A DNA stretch of 64,000 bases from Acanthococcus lagerstroemiae (GCA_031841125.1 CM063106.1:9672001-9736000); one strand, 5' to 3'; positions 43,421 through 55,090 are shown, counted from the stretch's first letter. Program-made: numbers and translations. Notes: a model not told the origin generated them from the letters alone.

Positions 43421-44456
43421 CGGATTATGGGCGTAATGTTTTTCAATACTTACGTACGTTCGTTTATCCGCAGATCTATTACAACCATTACCGTAATAGA
43501 CGGTGTATTTGAATATTACTCGTTTGATAAATTACATTGTATTTAAAGTGTACCCGGTGCGTTGGAGGAAGTCATATGGGCGTCAATATCTGTCAGTACT
43601 TAGAAACGACGAATGAATGAAAATAAAATAGTGCACGAATTAGCAGTCTGTCGGGGTTTTTTGAAAAGCATTGTCTCAGTTATGCCTACGAGATGATTAT
43701 TAAAACACTTTTTCTAAACGGCAACTTATGTAAACATTAGGCACCGTAGTATGTCAAGGTGAGAATTTCTTTTCTTCGCTTCTTTACTTTTTATTATTAT
43801 TATTATTATTTATTGATTGTGTACTTTTTTTTTTTGTCTGTGTGTGAGAGCACTGGAACGGTTACGTCAGGTCGGAATTGTTATACATTTTTAAACGCCT
43901 CAAATGAATACGATTATTGTTTAAATGTAAACGAGAGTAACGAGTGTATTTTAACGCGTGTTAGTTCGCAGCTTAGGTGGTGTTAAGAGCATAAATTGAC
44001 AGAAAAATTCGTTGATTATGGATACGAGTGAATTGGCGATTTATGTAATCGTGTATACTTTTATTGTATCCGTTCGTGTTTGTATCGATATAGAGCATTT
44101 TTCTTATTACTTAATCTTCGAGAAGAAATCGAACCAGAAACAGAGTAGAGATTGACTAGATTTGCCTAAATTTATTGTTATCAGTGGCGCAAGCACGCGC
44201 GATCATGTGCAGCAGTTACTATATACTAATTACTGAAAAGGTCCCCGAATATTTAGGGGGTCCTTCAAAAGTTGAAAGGAAGATAAGATGAAAGATAAAT
44301 TCAAAAATCAGAGGAAAAAAGCCAACCCTTCACTCTCATGTGCCTTTACTATTTAGACTCACGTCAGTTCAAAGCTTCAAACTGCGAAGCTGTAGACTGC
44401 AGTCGCGCAGCAAAAATCAAGATCAGTATAAGCGAGGTTCTCTAAGCCCGATGCGC
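43421..44456. other. Intergenic with a (TTA)n microsatellite
   Basis: TTATTATTATTATTATTATT near 43789 is the only structured part. No gene is supported. Confidence 0.4.
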
Positions 44457-44640
44457 AGTCAGTTACCCTCCAGTTACGCGCGGAAAAGTTACCCTTTTGC
44501 AACCCTCGGTTACCCTCAGATTACCCAGAAACCCTAAGGTACTCTTGGTTCCCCTTTAGTTACTCGGGTAACTCGCGGGATTTGGCGCATCCTGATACGC
44601 AATCAGTTACCCTCTATTTACCCGCGAAAGAGTTACCCAT

Positions 44641-45479
44641 TAGGTTTTCACACTTCTGGTTTGTTTACATGTATTCTTATCAAACGTATGGTGAAATGTT
44701 GTTATCACAAACACGAAATGGAGCACGATTTCCATTCATCTTATTCCTTCTGGAATTTGATGTTAAAATAGAAATATTATCGTTATTATTGAAAAATGTG
44801 TTTCATAATAGGTGGAACTCCCTCAAGGAAATACTGGTGTGCCAGCAAACTGAGCCCAAGGACCAATAAGGAAAATAGAAAAATACTGACATGACTGAAG
44901 ATTTCTGATATTTGTTTTCTAAACGGCTATTAAAGTAGACTTAACTAATATCTTTACATTAAGATACATTCATTGTACAAATTGTTGAAGGAACAGTGTG
45001 TCACCAGCAATGTTGCTAAATGGTGGTACTACTTTTAATTTCAACGGGATATTTTCTGGATTTATTCCCTTCACACCATTGAGAAAGGTTTCAATATGTA
45101 CTTTAAAACTGAAAGCAGTCTTATTTGAAATTATTTCTTTTTTCACCGTCGTTCTATGGTCTATGGTCGCAATATACATTTTCCTTACGTTTTGAAAACA
45201 AATAATGTCCAAAATCTTCGGCCATATCAGTATTTTTCTATTTTCCTTATTGGTCCTTGGGCCCAGTATTCTGGCACATCAGTGAATCCCTGAGCAAGTT
45301 CCACCTATTATGAACCACATTTTTCAATAATAACGATAATATTTCTATTTTAACATCAAATTTCAGAAGAAATAAGATGAACGGAAATCGTGCTCCATGT
45401 TATTTGTGTTTGTGATAACAACATTTCACCATATATTTGATAAGAATACATGTAAACAAACCAAAAATGTGAAAGCCTA
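44641..45479. mobile_element. Foldback transposon with ~290-bp arms
   Basis: The left arm 44641-44928 and right arm 45190-45479 are reverse complements over nearly their whole length (TAGGTTTTCACA / TAGGCTTTCACA; TTTGTTTACATGTATTCTTA in both; CCAATAAGGAAAATAGAAAA in both). Between them lie about 260 single-copy bases. TA may be the target duplication, but the palindromic junction ATTA makes it ambiguous. It inserted into GTTACCC-type MITE copy 7. Confidence 0.92.
44970..45212 (-). CDS. 80-codon open frame in the core of the foldback element, unknown
   Basis: The minus-strand frame reads MDIICFQNVRKMYIATIDHR at the start and ends PFSNIAGDTLFLQQFVQ before TGA. It spans the single-copy core and runs slightly into the right arm. 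No domain is recognised. It may be the C-terminal remnant of the element's own transposase, or captured host sequence. Coding status is unproven. Confidence 0.25.
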   Translation of the reverse strand: MDIICFQNVRKMYIATIDHRTTVKKEIISNKTAFSFKVHIETFLNGVKGINPENIPLKLKVVPPFSNIAGDTLFLQQFVQ

Positions 45480-45559
45480 ATTAGCAACCTTCGGTTACCC
45501 TCAGATTACTCAGAAACCTGTCAGTTACCCGAATAACTGGCGGGATTTTGTGCATTGGG

Positions 45560-47047
45560 AGGTGAGTGTCTACAAATGACTCTCAGATTTGAATGAAATG
45601 GATTTGTAGAACTAGAAAACGTTCTTCTATAATTCAACCAATTCAGGCGGGATCTCAGGAAATTTTCCCCCTATCCTGACGCAGGTCCAATCGGAGTAAT
45701 TCCGGGCCGCCATACGCTTCACCATCATCGATCTCATGAAACTGTAATTCTTCATACACTAAAGACAAAGCAGGAATTTTATTTCGATCCAAATAAAGTT
45801 CACAATTTGAAGAGTCATACCAGTTTTGAAAACATTTGAAGTATATTTTGTGCGTCCTAATTTTGTAACTCAGTACTGACATAGAATCTACCGCTACTTA
45901 CACAGACAATTGTAAGTCATTTTTTAATATACTTGCAATCAGTATCTTCACTATGTTCAACAGCATACTCCAAAATTTGATTTTGATTCGCTCGATAACA
46001 TTAAAGTCTATATTTTCGATTCGCTTGATAATACTGAAGTCTAGATTCTCGATTCGCTTGATAATATTCACAGGTATATATGTGACAACTTTCTCTCAAT
46101 TCGCTAAATGATACTACAGTTTACCTTTTCAGTAAATTCGTCTTTTAATATTCACGCTGAGATTGCCTTCGTTTTTCTCGTCTTACTTCGTAACGTTGGA
46201 GTCTTTGTTGTAGTATTTCTCCTCAATGCTTCTTGTAATATATAGGATTATGCTTTTGGCGTTCTGATCTACATTTACAAAAACTCTGTCTGTGCGTCAT
46301 ATAGTCAACGGCGTCGCTACTGGGGGTGAGGCAGAGTAGTTATTTGCCCCAATCCGAGGGAGCAAAGGAGACATGGAGGCACTGACGATTGGCTTTGCAC
46401 ATTGGAAATACTGAACTATGAATAAAGAGCTGAATACTACTGAAAAAGAACTGAGAAGAGAAAAGAGAAAAAGATGCAATTGCAATAGGCTCGGCTACAC
46501 AGACCCTAAAAATTGCGATCGAAGGCTTCTTTGCGGATTATTTTATGGACTGTCTCACTGAATGTCCCACATGAAACCTACCAGTATCTCTCCTAACCAG
46601 CATGAGTTTTCCAGTACAATGGTAAATGTGTCTCCGTCAGTTTTTCCAATATTACTCTTAAATACTATAGGGAATATTGGGATAGTTTCTTCTTCTAAGT
46701 GCTGTGCCCTTGCCGGATGTAGGCAGGTCGCGGTTCCTGATGAGCGACTTTCCTGGAAAGGTTAGTCGGAGTAGTTTTCCCTTGCTTTCTCCACGGTTTT
46801 GTTGTGTTAGAATTTTCCTTCTCTATGCCGAAGAGTGTACAGTCGCAATTCGCTTACTAGTAACGGTCCGGCGATGTGCACATGCACAGTACCAATCTTT
46901 CTGATCTGGTGGTAGCACGCCCTGCGATTGTAATGCCTGGTTCGTTTGAATTGGCAGGGGATACAGCAGGACGCGTTATATTTCGACACTGATTGATATT
47001 GTAGTCGCTGGGTTTGCTAGGATGTTGGGGGGGGGGGAGGAATATCG
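45560..47047. other. Intergenic, possible degraded hAT near 46306
   Basis: CAACGGCGTCGCTACTGGGG at 46306 resembles the GGCGTAGC hAT terminus, but no right end or duplication fits. Otherwise no gene or element is supported. Confidence 0.35.
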
Positions 47048-47112
47048 CTAGCTTTCCAGCGTTGGTGGGACTCGAACTCGAGACGCAGGGAGCGCGAAGC
47101 CGGACACAGCGA
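47048..47112 (-). repeat. tRNA-derived SINE-like remnant (polymerase III boxes)
   Basis: On the minus strand, GAGTTCGAGTCCCACC is close to the B-box/T-arm consensus GGTTCGANTCC, and about 35 bases upstream TAGTCGCTGTGTCCGG loosely fits an A-box. Spacing is right for a tRNA-related promoter, but no cloverleaf folds well, so a SINE head or tRNA relic is more likely than a working tRNA. Confidence 0.4.
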
Positions 47113-49999
47113 CTAGTATTATTTTAGTCACTAATTATTTTTTTCATCGTATCAAAGACTTGATCTGATTCCTATTTAGATTTTCACACCTTAAATGGAG
47201 CCTGGTCAAAAAGATGAATACAGTTTCAAAATCAGCAACCATGTGGGAACACTGTGTTACCTTTTTCAATTTCTTAAAGTCGATTTTTCGGTTACCCCGA
47301 TTTTTTATTAATCAACCAAGCCGGTTTTTCGGCAAGAAGAGAAGGGGGTTAAGACAACCCTAACAGCTCCTCGACGTCTCTGAGGTAATGCTCGTAAGGG
47401 CGGATTCCGGGTTTCAGGGACTGAAAGCAAAAATGAAAAAGACTGCTTCTTAGAAGATTTCTGTAAAGTATAAATTTTCTTCTTTGTAGACTTCAATTCC
47501 CACCAAGCGTTTCAACAGTTTGAGTGAAGATGACGTCTGAAGTAAAAATTATAATTTCAATTTAATTCATTTAATTCTTCCTAAAATATGAACAAAATAT
47601 ACGTAGTAGGTACAAAAATTAAACTAATTACGAATAAAACAGAATTTTTCTTTGTAATATTTAGATTCGGAAGTTTCAGTCCGAGACTAAATAAAAATAA
47701 TTACTTTATTTAGTAACATTGGGATCCACGACCAAGATCCCTAATTTTAATATGTTGTATCCTTGATTCTTTAGGTCGAGTAAATTTTACGCAATGATAA
47801 TTGAATGAGTGGATGAGAGAGAAGTTCAAACTTTTGAACGATCTGTACTACTGACTGTTTCTTACTGACATTGAATATGAAAATTCCTTTTAAATTGTAA
47901 TGTCAAATACTTTCTACTCACAGAAGTATCGATCGGGCGAAGATTTTCAGAAATTTTTCCATATTAGTTAGTCAGCACAGTATGGGTAGCTGTACCATCC
48001 AATTTCTTAGCTAGATCGATCTTCAATACTCGTGAAAGGCAATTCCAACGGTTGCACTGGCAAGTTTTTAGAAAGCACTCGGTCCTCTCTCCCACCAATT
48101 TGGTCAAAATGGGGAAGGTCATGGGCAGCGCTTGCTTAAAAGGTCATGGAATGGTTCTAGCAGCATTTAACTTACCTGAATGACACTCGCCTATTCTCTT
48201 TAGAGCCTTGAACTTAGAGCCTTGAACTTTCCGTGATTTTTCAAAAATTTATATTAATTCACTTAGCTGATTTTTGGTTTGGCGACACTTGCATAATATA
48301 TGAATAAATTATGGACGTTCCACTCGATGCGTATCTAAAGCGTTGTTAATTGATGTTGAAATATTTTATATATATGCGGCATTAAGTTTTACATCGACGT
48401 GTAAACATATACAAGTACATTTCCTTACACTTGTATTTTCCGCACATATGTACTGGAATTCATTATTTTATGGAATTGTTTTCGCACAACGTGCGAGTCG
48501 CGTGTTAAATTAGCAAATCTATTGTTTCATTTTCTCGGGTCAACAGAACGATATACAGGGTATGGCACAAAATTCACTATCATGTGTTTCGAGTCAAATT
48601 AACGCGGTATGAATGAGGATCTTTAAAGGGTAGGATCTAGTTTAGTTCGGGGTGAAGAAATATCCCATTTCTCAAAAAGTGAACTGTAACGTTTCATCAA
48701 CTTTAGAATTTGATTTGGAAACCATTCAAGTATCAAAATAGGTTTCTTAAATCAGATTTTGTGATCCGACCCTGGTTTGGGTCCCAAATTTGACTTCTTG
48801 GAGTATCGAAATAGAACTCGGTACTGCGAATACAGATTTACTGTAAAAGACTGAGGTAATTGCTCACCGAGGATGCTCAAACATATTACTGTAATGCTGG
48901 CGACGGAAATCTAATTCGAAGTATTGCACGCATTCGTTTCCAGCGTTTCAACTACCTGTAGCGCCGTCGAAATCGAAATCGAATTTATTTGCTCCGCCTT
49001 TAAAACCGCCAATAAATCACGCGGTTCCTGTTGACCGCTCCATCATTATCGAAATTAGGTAACCGAAAATCCGAAACAGCCCAACACCTTACATAAACAC
49101 GTTTGATAACTCTAATACGTACAAAATAATCAGAACGTTAAGGCGCGAAAGTGGGCGCACACGCTGCGAGGAAAAGCACGCACGTAGAGTGGAGCATGTT
49201 AAGTCGAAAATAACCGGATGGTCGGAATCCGTGACCTTAGCTGAGATGGTGTGGCGTACCGATGAACCGGCGCTGGCTTTTCGCAGCGCAAGCTCGATTA
49301 TACAGGGGTCATTGTCCAGAAACTGAAAGTATTTTATTACCAGCGAAAATTTTGAACTCTAATTTTCAATTTATTTATTTATCATTATTTTTGGAGGAGG
49401 AGAGGGGGTTATTTTGGATTAAATAATAAAATCCTGGACCCTAGTTCGACGTTGCGGTGCTATTTACCTGTAATTTAGAAAGAGAAGACACGGATGAGTA
49501 TTTAGTATCACTAACATACATTAAGAAAGAAGATGGACGAATCTACGAGTACCTGTTCCCGATCCAGCACGCCGCTAGACCAACGGTGAGAGTCTACGCT
49601 CACCCTCTACACCGTACAGACCCTGCAGAGTTGAGTCGTCCTGACGATTCCGCTCTATAAAGGGGACACTCAGTATCCCCCGCAGCGTACACCTGAGATA
49701 GCTTCAAAACAGGGCGATCAGTTGGAGAAGCACATCGTCGCCTGAGCTTGGCTTCCCCTAACTCTGTATATAGTACTCCGCGAGAAATGACCTAACATAT
49801 CACTAAGGACTGACTAAAGTAATTCTGCGTAACCTATCGAAGGCGAATACTCAATAAGTGACCCACTTAAGAAGTGAGAACACTTATCCAAAATTCGGCA
49901 AATAAAAAGGATGCAAAATCACGATATGAGAATATCAACTACCGTCAAATAGGTTATCTTGGAATAGCCTTGTAACTTGCGACACACCAGCAGACATGC
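47113..49999. other. Intergenic; one unexplained coding-like patch near 49.5 kb
   Basis: Largely unique AT-rich sequence. At 49457-49660 a plus-strand frame (REDTDEYLVSLTYIKKEDGR...) is followed by a TATA-like CTCTATAAAGGGGA at 49652 and a polyadenylation-like AATAAA near 49902. This could be the end of a retroelement gene running into an LTR-like stretch, but no second copy is present to test it. Confidence 0.35.
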
Positions 50000-50007
50000 G
50001 TAAGAGC

Positions 50008-50273
50008 CATGGGCGTAGCCAACGAGGGGCAAGGGGGGCAATTGCCTGCCTGGATTTTGAAAAAAAAAATTATGTTCCAATGCTCACAAGATATTTTCGA
50101 ATATTCAAAGCCAACTGAATAAAATTCGCAGAAAATTGGATGTGCCTAGCGGCCTAGACGCTAAACAACGAAAATGTGTTACTGGCGCCACACTAATAGC
50201 AAAGCAGCGACTTGCACCTGCACAAATTCTGCCTGTTTGCTCTCTCCTGGAAACAGCTGGAGCTACGCCCATG
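50008..50273. mobile_element. hAT MITE of the GGCGTAGC family, 266 bp, perfect 8-bp duplication
   Basis: Ends CATGGGCGTAGCCAAC and (reverse complement) CATGGGCGTAGCTCCAG. GTAAGAGC is duplicated exactly at 50000-50007 and 50274-50281. Confidence 0.95.
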
Positions 50274-50431
50274 GTAAGAGCCACCTTACTTGCCCGCTTA
50301 AGCTAATCCGCGAACTTCTCCGGTCACTTATGAGCATGAGCAGTGAGCAGTCGAAGTTCGCGAATATTGTACTAGTCTGTTCGTGCGTTCTAACTTATCC
50401 GGCTGTTCCAAGATACCCCATAACTGTAATA

Positions 50432-50698
50432 CCTGATGCGCAAGAATCCGCCAGTTACCCGCAGAATAGTTACCCTTTTGTAACTCTTCGATTTGCCGGG
50501 TAACTGAATGGATTCCGAGGGTAACTGACGGGTAACTAGGGCTACATGGGTACGTAGGGGTTACCAGTTACCGACCACGTAAACGGAGCATTCTGATTGG
50601 CTGAATGACAGTTTATGGAAGGTGATCTGAGGGTAACCGGGGTTACAAAGAGGTAACTTTTTCGCGGGTAACTTGAAGGAAACTGACTGCGCATCGGG
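50432..50698. mobile_element. GTTACCC-type MITE, copy 8, TA-flanked, arms in opposite orientation
   Basis: Begins CCTGATGCGCAAGAATCC and ends CTGCGCATCGGG, with TA on both sides (50430-50431, 50699-50700). Unlike other copies the outer arms carry GTTACCC on opposite strands, with about 75 bases of unrelated sequence between them, so this copy is a longer inverted repeat. Confidence 0.88.
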
Positions 50699-50820
50699 TA
50701 GAAACCCGAGCACGTACCGCAACATAAAAATCAGACGGTCCGAACGATTCAATAGCCTTCGCAATCGTGACGGAAACGAAGATGGTGTCTGTGTGTGAGT
50801 GGGTTCTGCTTGTCGCTATA

Positions 50821-50985
50821 TCTCTCTATATATTAAAAACCAAAACTCCCCCCCCCCTGGAAAAAACCTTCAAGGACCCTGATATCTAAATCCCGGCCTT
50901 CGTCTCAGGCATAACAGACATAATCTCTCTATCTCTCTACATATTAAAAACCAAAACTTCTCCCCCTCCCACCCCCTCCTGGAAA
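50821..50985. repeat. 111-bp spaced duplication
   Basis: TCTCTCTA(T/C)ATATTAAAAACCAAAACT(C/T) begins at 50821 and again at 50932; both are followed by a C-run and CCTGGAAAAAA. The sequence between differs. Confidence 0.8.
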
Positions 50986-51224
50986 AAAGAACTCACTGCG
51001 GGTTGCCTACCTACAAATTAGAAAAATTGCAGGGGCAGATCAGCTACTTTCAAGGACATAATCTGTTCTAACATAAAAGATCTCCAAATTCTAAGACATA
51101 ACCGACATAATAAGACATAAAAAGACGTAAAATGACATAATTACCCATAATCTTTAAGATGACAAATCTCTGCAGGTTGCCTATCCTGCCCCTTAATTGC
51201 TCAATTTTCCAGGGGTTGCCTACC

Positions 51225-51790
51225 CTCAGGAGGTTGTGGAGGAAGCTCCTGAAGGGAGAGGACCCCCTCGGGGGGCGTGGGCTGTGGACGGAGATGGAGG
51301 CCCTGGGCAGGGCAGGGGGTTAAGATGAGTAAGAGGACCTGATGGAGGAGAAAGTCTTTGGTGAGAGAGGGGGCTAGGGAGAGAAATGGCCGTGGTGCGG
51401 AAGGGGCTGGTGGCGGGGTGGGGTTTTGAGGGAGAAGAGCTCTTGGGGGGAGGGATGGTCATGGTTGTGAGAGCTCCTGGGTGGATGGCCAGGGATCTTC
51501 AAGGGGGTTGGAGGAACATAGTAAGGACAGGGGCTGTGAAGGGAGATAAAGCCCAGGGGGTAGTGGTGGGTGAGGGGTCCTCATGGCGGAGGAAATCCTT
51601 GGTAGGAGAGGCGGCTGGGAAGGCGAATGAAGGCCATAGTGCGGAAGGTTCTGGTCCCGGGGAGGTGATCTTGAAGGGAAGGGTTCTCGTGGGGGCGGGG
51701 TGGTCATGGTGGCGGAAGTTCCTGGTTGGAGGACCAGGGGATTTTCGTGGTGGTTGAGCGAGGAGGCCGGAGGGTGGTTCACACCCTCGA
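51225..51790. repeat. G-rich 241-bp tandem repeat (about 2.3 units)
   Basis: The plus strand is strongly G-rich for 560 bases. Units start near 51228, 51469 and 51711 (GAGAGCTCCTGGGTGGATGG-type starts), and the phrase A(A/T)(G/C)(T/C)CTTTGGT(G)AGGAGAG recurs 241 bases apart (51353 and 51594). Runs of three or more G are frequent enough to allow G-quadruplex folding. Long glycine- or proline-rich open frames here follow from composition. Confidence 0.85.
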
Positions 51791-53929
51791 GGAATAATTA
51801 CTATACGTCGGCAGGTCGAGATCGCAGCTTCGCGGTATGGTCAGTGCCAAGGGGTGCCTAGAATACGGAAGTTACCAAAAATAGATTCTTATATTTCATA
51901 ACAAATCCGACCAATCCAATTCATCAGATCGAACAATAATGGGAACAGCATATAGGGAAGTGTTCATCATCGTGAATCTTACCATCTCGTCTCAATACCT
52001 GTTATAAGTATTTTTTCAAATTTTTGTTTCAAGGTGTTTTTTCCCAATAAAGTCGTATTACTATGCAGAAAGATTAAAAGTACATGTTAAGAAGTTCAAT
52101 TTGCTGTCCTGTCAGTGACTTCCAATTTCCAAAAGGGATGGCGTACATTCGTCATCTCGCGATGCCCTTGTTGTGCTATCGTCTACATGTTAATAAGAAC
52201 TTATTCGAGAACTAATGACAATTTTTTTGAAAGTCAATTGTGATGAATAAAGTAAGTAAAACAATGCTCAATAATTCGAAGTATAGAATTAATTGAATCA
52301 AAGTAAAGTGCGCTTCAAACTGTGGAAATCCATTAAGTGCCATAGATATATCGTTCGCTTCATAAATGTGTTAAGTGTGCACAGAGTTGGAAAGATTATT
52401 GGTAGGGAAAATCGACGCAGTTTGGAATCATTTTGTTCCCAGTACCTTACAGTTAGGGGTCGATAGACATCATTCTGACATTTTGAGGGCCATCAAAATA
52501 TCAATCTCTGCCGAGGGAGTAAATTGAAATTGGAGGAAATTTCAAATCATTGAAAAATCTGCTTTTTGTCACCTAATCTTTTTGTGCATAACACCAGCAA
52601 TATATTATGTATCATGAATGGTACAAAATTTGTTGTACGAAGTTCGAAATTTCGAGCTTCGTACAAAATGGAGTGTTTATTTCGCATACTGTAAAAAACA
52701 GCCGTACAATTCCCGCATGTAACATATCCATCTTATACCTTTCTGATCTCCCATTTCCCGCAATTAACTGGCTCTGCCATCTCTATGAAAGTACCTGTCG
52801 CATCGTTTCGTGATCGTCTTTCTTTCCGTGTCTTTCACAGCGAGCACCTGTTACCCGTAACGGCGAGAATTCGACGACCTTGATCGATTATAAACGCGTC
52901 CAATGTCTGGATAACTAGCGTGCGAAAATTGAGACAGGCACCGTGCCTGTGGTTTTCCCGCGCACATCAAATGCAAACCCTTGGAGTTTCTTTCGCTTCA
53001 GCTTGGTTGCCCCTGGGTCGTATAATTTATAATTGTTCTTCGATTCTCACAATTCGACGAAAGTTTTTAAATGTGCACCTTTCGATAAATTAGCCTTCAT
53101 TAGGAATGCTACCGGGCCAATGACCGGTTCAAAAGGAAACCGTGAAACAAGTAGTCTGTCTGGTTAATGTACAATTTAATGAGAATTGTGCATTTTATCG
53201 TGCAGCGTAACATTCGGTATGCGAGCCTTCGAAGAAACGTGGATCAGTTTTAAGCACCTTGTCCATCCTCTATCTCCTCTCGAATTCAGGAATGAAGACC
53301 TGGCTGGAAGAATTTCTTCTCTATGCTCGATTTTCCACCAATTGAAAGTACCAAGACGAAGACTTCATTTTCAGAATTTACCTATGCGCGTAAAATTTTT
53401 ACCTACCCATTTGTGAAAAATATTGCAAATAAGAGAAACGCACATCTTAGTACGGATCTAAATGTATAAAAACAATTTTACCCGACTATTCAAAGGGCAC
53501 AAGGAAAAAAGGGGGTAAGTCACTTTTTTGAGCGAAATTGAGTTATTGAATCGGGAGTAATGAGTAGAACTAACTGAGCTATGGTAGGATGCCTCTGAGG
53601 ATGCTACAGGCCAGAAAAACGGGTTTCAGTCAGACTTCACGTACAGGTAGAGAACCACGTATGAGGTACCTACATAGTTAAAAATATAGCTGTAAGCCGT
53701 AAGACTGCCTGTCGAAAAGTGACTAACATTAGCAATACTTAACAGTTTTATGAAATACGTTATCAAAACGATCATATCTCCTACTTATGTTATTTACACA
53801 TAAAATACAGCCCTCAGTGATGTGGCAATTTGGGTAAGACCAGGACAATAGTAGGTACATGCTCTTGTGTAAGAGTAATAACAGGACGGAGATAAAAAGT
53901 AAAGGTGTGATGATCAGAACTAGGAATGA
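51791..53929. other. Intergenic, no supported gene
   Basis: The only structure seen is the 34-bp palindrome at 52633. Open frames are short and without motifs. Confidence 0.35.
52633..52666. repeat. 34-bp near-perfect palindrome
   Basis: TTGTACGAAGTTCGAAA is followed directly by TTTCGAGCTTCGTACAA; 16 of 17 base pairs match with no spacer. Confidence 0.95.
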
Positions 53930-54617
53930 TGTGAGTGAACGCGATAAACAACACATATGTGATATCAATAGCAGAACGTGTGTGATAAATTCTAGTCAGA
54001 TGAAAGATGAACAGCACCTACGAAGAATACTATGTGGTACATTGATAGCATGTGCGGTGAATAGTGTGGGCGGTGGACTGCATCTGTGTTGAAGAACATA
54101 AGTGAGATGAATAACACGTATCTATCAGATAAATAACTATTGTGGGATGAATAGCACACGTGTGATAGATAGCTCATGAGATGAATATCATGTGCTGTAG
54201 ATAAGGTATCACGAGCAGTGATCATATACAATGCATATCACATAGCCTAAATCACATCACGTGCAATGAATATTATGTGTAGAGCATATCACCTGCGATG
54301 AATGTCGCTTGCATTGGATATTAGGTATGTATCACGCATATTGTAGGTTATGCATGTATCATATGTGCCGTGCATATCATCACATCGCTTGGGGCTTGCA
54401 TAACATGTGCCATATGTACCTATGTGCGCTAAAAGTCATGGCGGGCAATGAATACAATGTATGATAAATATCAATGAAATATTACATGCCCGACAATTAG
54501 TAGTATGTATGATTCCAATGGTGAATAATGTATGAGATGAATAGCTCATGAAATAAATAACATGTGTGATCAATATCGCATGAGAGACAAATATCATGTG
54601 CCATATATTACCTAATA

Positions 54618-54862
54618 CCCGATGCGCAATTGGTTACCCTCTAGTTACCCAGTTACCCTAGGAAAAGTTACCCATTTGTTACCCACGGGTTACCCTCAGA
54701 TTACCCTACTCCCCTTTAGTTACCCGGGTAACTGACGGGATACTATACGCAATTAAGTTACCCGCAGCGGAAAGGTTACCCATTTGTTACCCACGGTTAC
54801 CCTCAGATTACCCTTGTTCCCCTTTAGTTACCCGGGTAACTGGTGGGATTTTGCGCATCGGG
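54618..54862 (+). mobile_element. GTTACCC-type MITE, copy 9, best-preserved
   Basis: Begins CCCGATGCGCAATTGGTTAC and ends TTTTGCGCATCGGG, with TA on both sides (54616-54617 and 54863-54864). Two modules; both contain GTTACCCGGGTAAC. This is the best reference copy for the family in this window. Confidence 0.95.
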
Positions 54863-54980
54863 TAGCATGTGTGATGAACGTGTTAAATAATGCGCAGGAT
54901 GAATAAGCTAGATGGACATTACTCTGACGATTCGTGTTAACATGTCATATGACGTGTTAACACAACACATGACGAAAACT

Positions 54981-55090
54981 AAATCATCTCGTTCAATTGG
55001 ACTGTTCACACTACCCTGTTGTGTCGTCATAATGCGTCATCTGACGACACATCAGTGTAGTGTGAACAGTCCAATTGAACTAGATGATTT
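54981..55090. repeat. 110-bp hairpin with 49-bp arms
   Basis: AAATCATCTCGTTCAATTGG at 54981 mirrors a reverse complement ending 55090. Arms of 49 bases differ at three positions and are separated by 12 bases. Size and shape resemble either a tiny MITE or a microRNA-precursor-like hairpin; no target duplication is clear. Confidence 0.9.

Larger units (their letters stand above)
44457..45559 (+). mobile_element. GTTACCC-type MITE, copy 7, split by a foldback element
   Basis: The left part 44457-44640 starts CCCGATGCGCAGTCAGTTAC and the right part 45480-45559 ends TTTTGTGCATTGGG. Together they make a two-module copy; the break falls within the phrase GTTACCCATTTGCAACC and is filled by the foldback element 44641-45479. 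Confidence 0.9.

Noticed and set aside
47048..47112. Functional tRNA gene on the minus strand
   Set aside because: A B-box-like sequence is present but no full cloverleaf or acceptor stem is visible; reported only as a SINE-like remnant.
51386..51757. 123-codon open frame, glycine-rich, and its 107-codon minus-strand partner
   Set aside because: Both lie in the G-rich 241-bp repeat; open frames on both strands follow from base composition and lack any domain.
54618..54862. CRISPR-like array because of regularly repeated GTTACCC
   Set aside because: Units are seven bases, in both orientations, with no unique spacers, and the segment has transposon-like ends and TA flanks in a eukaryotic genome.
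54618..54862. Telomere-like repeat because of C-rich heptamers
   Set aside because: The unit is not TTAGG/CCTAA as expected for insects, occurs in both orientations with spacers, and recurs at nine internal sites with fixed ends.
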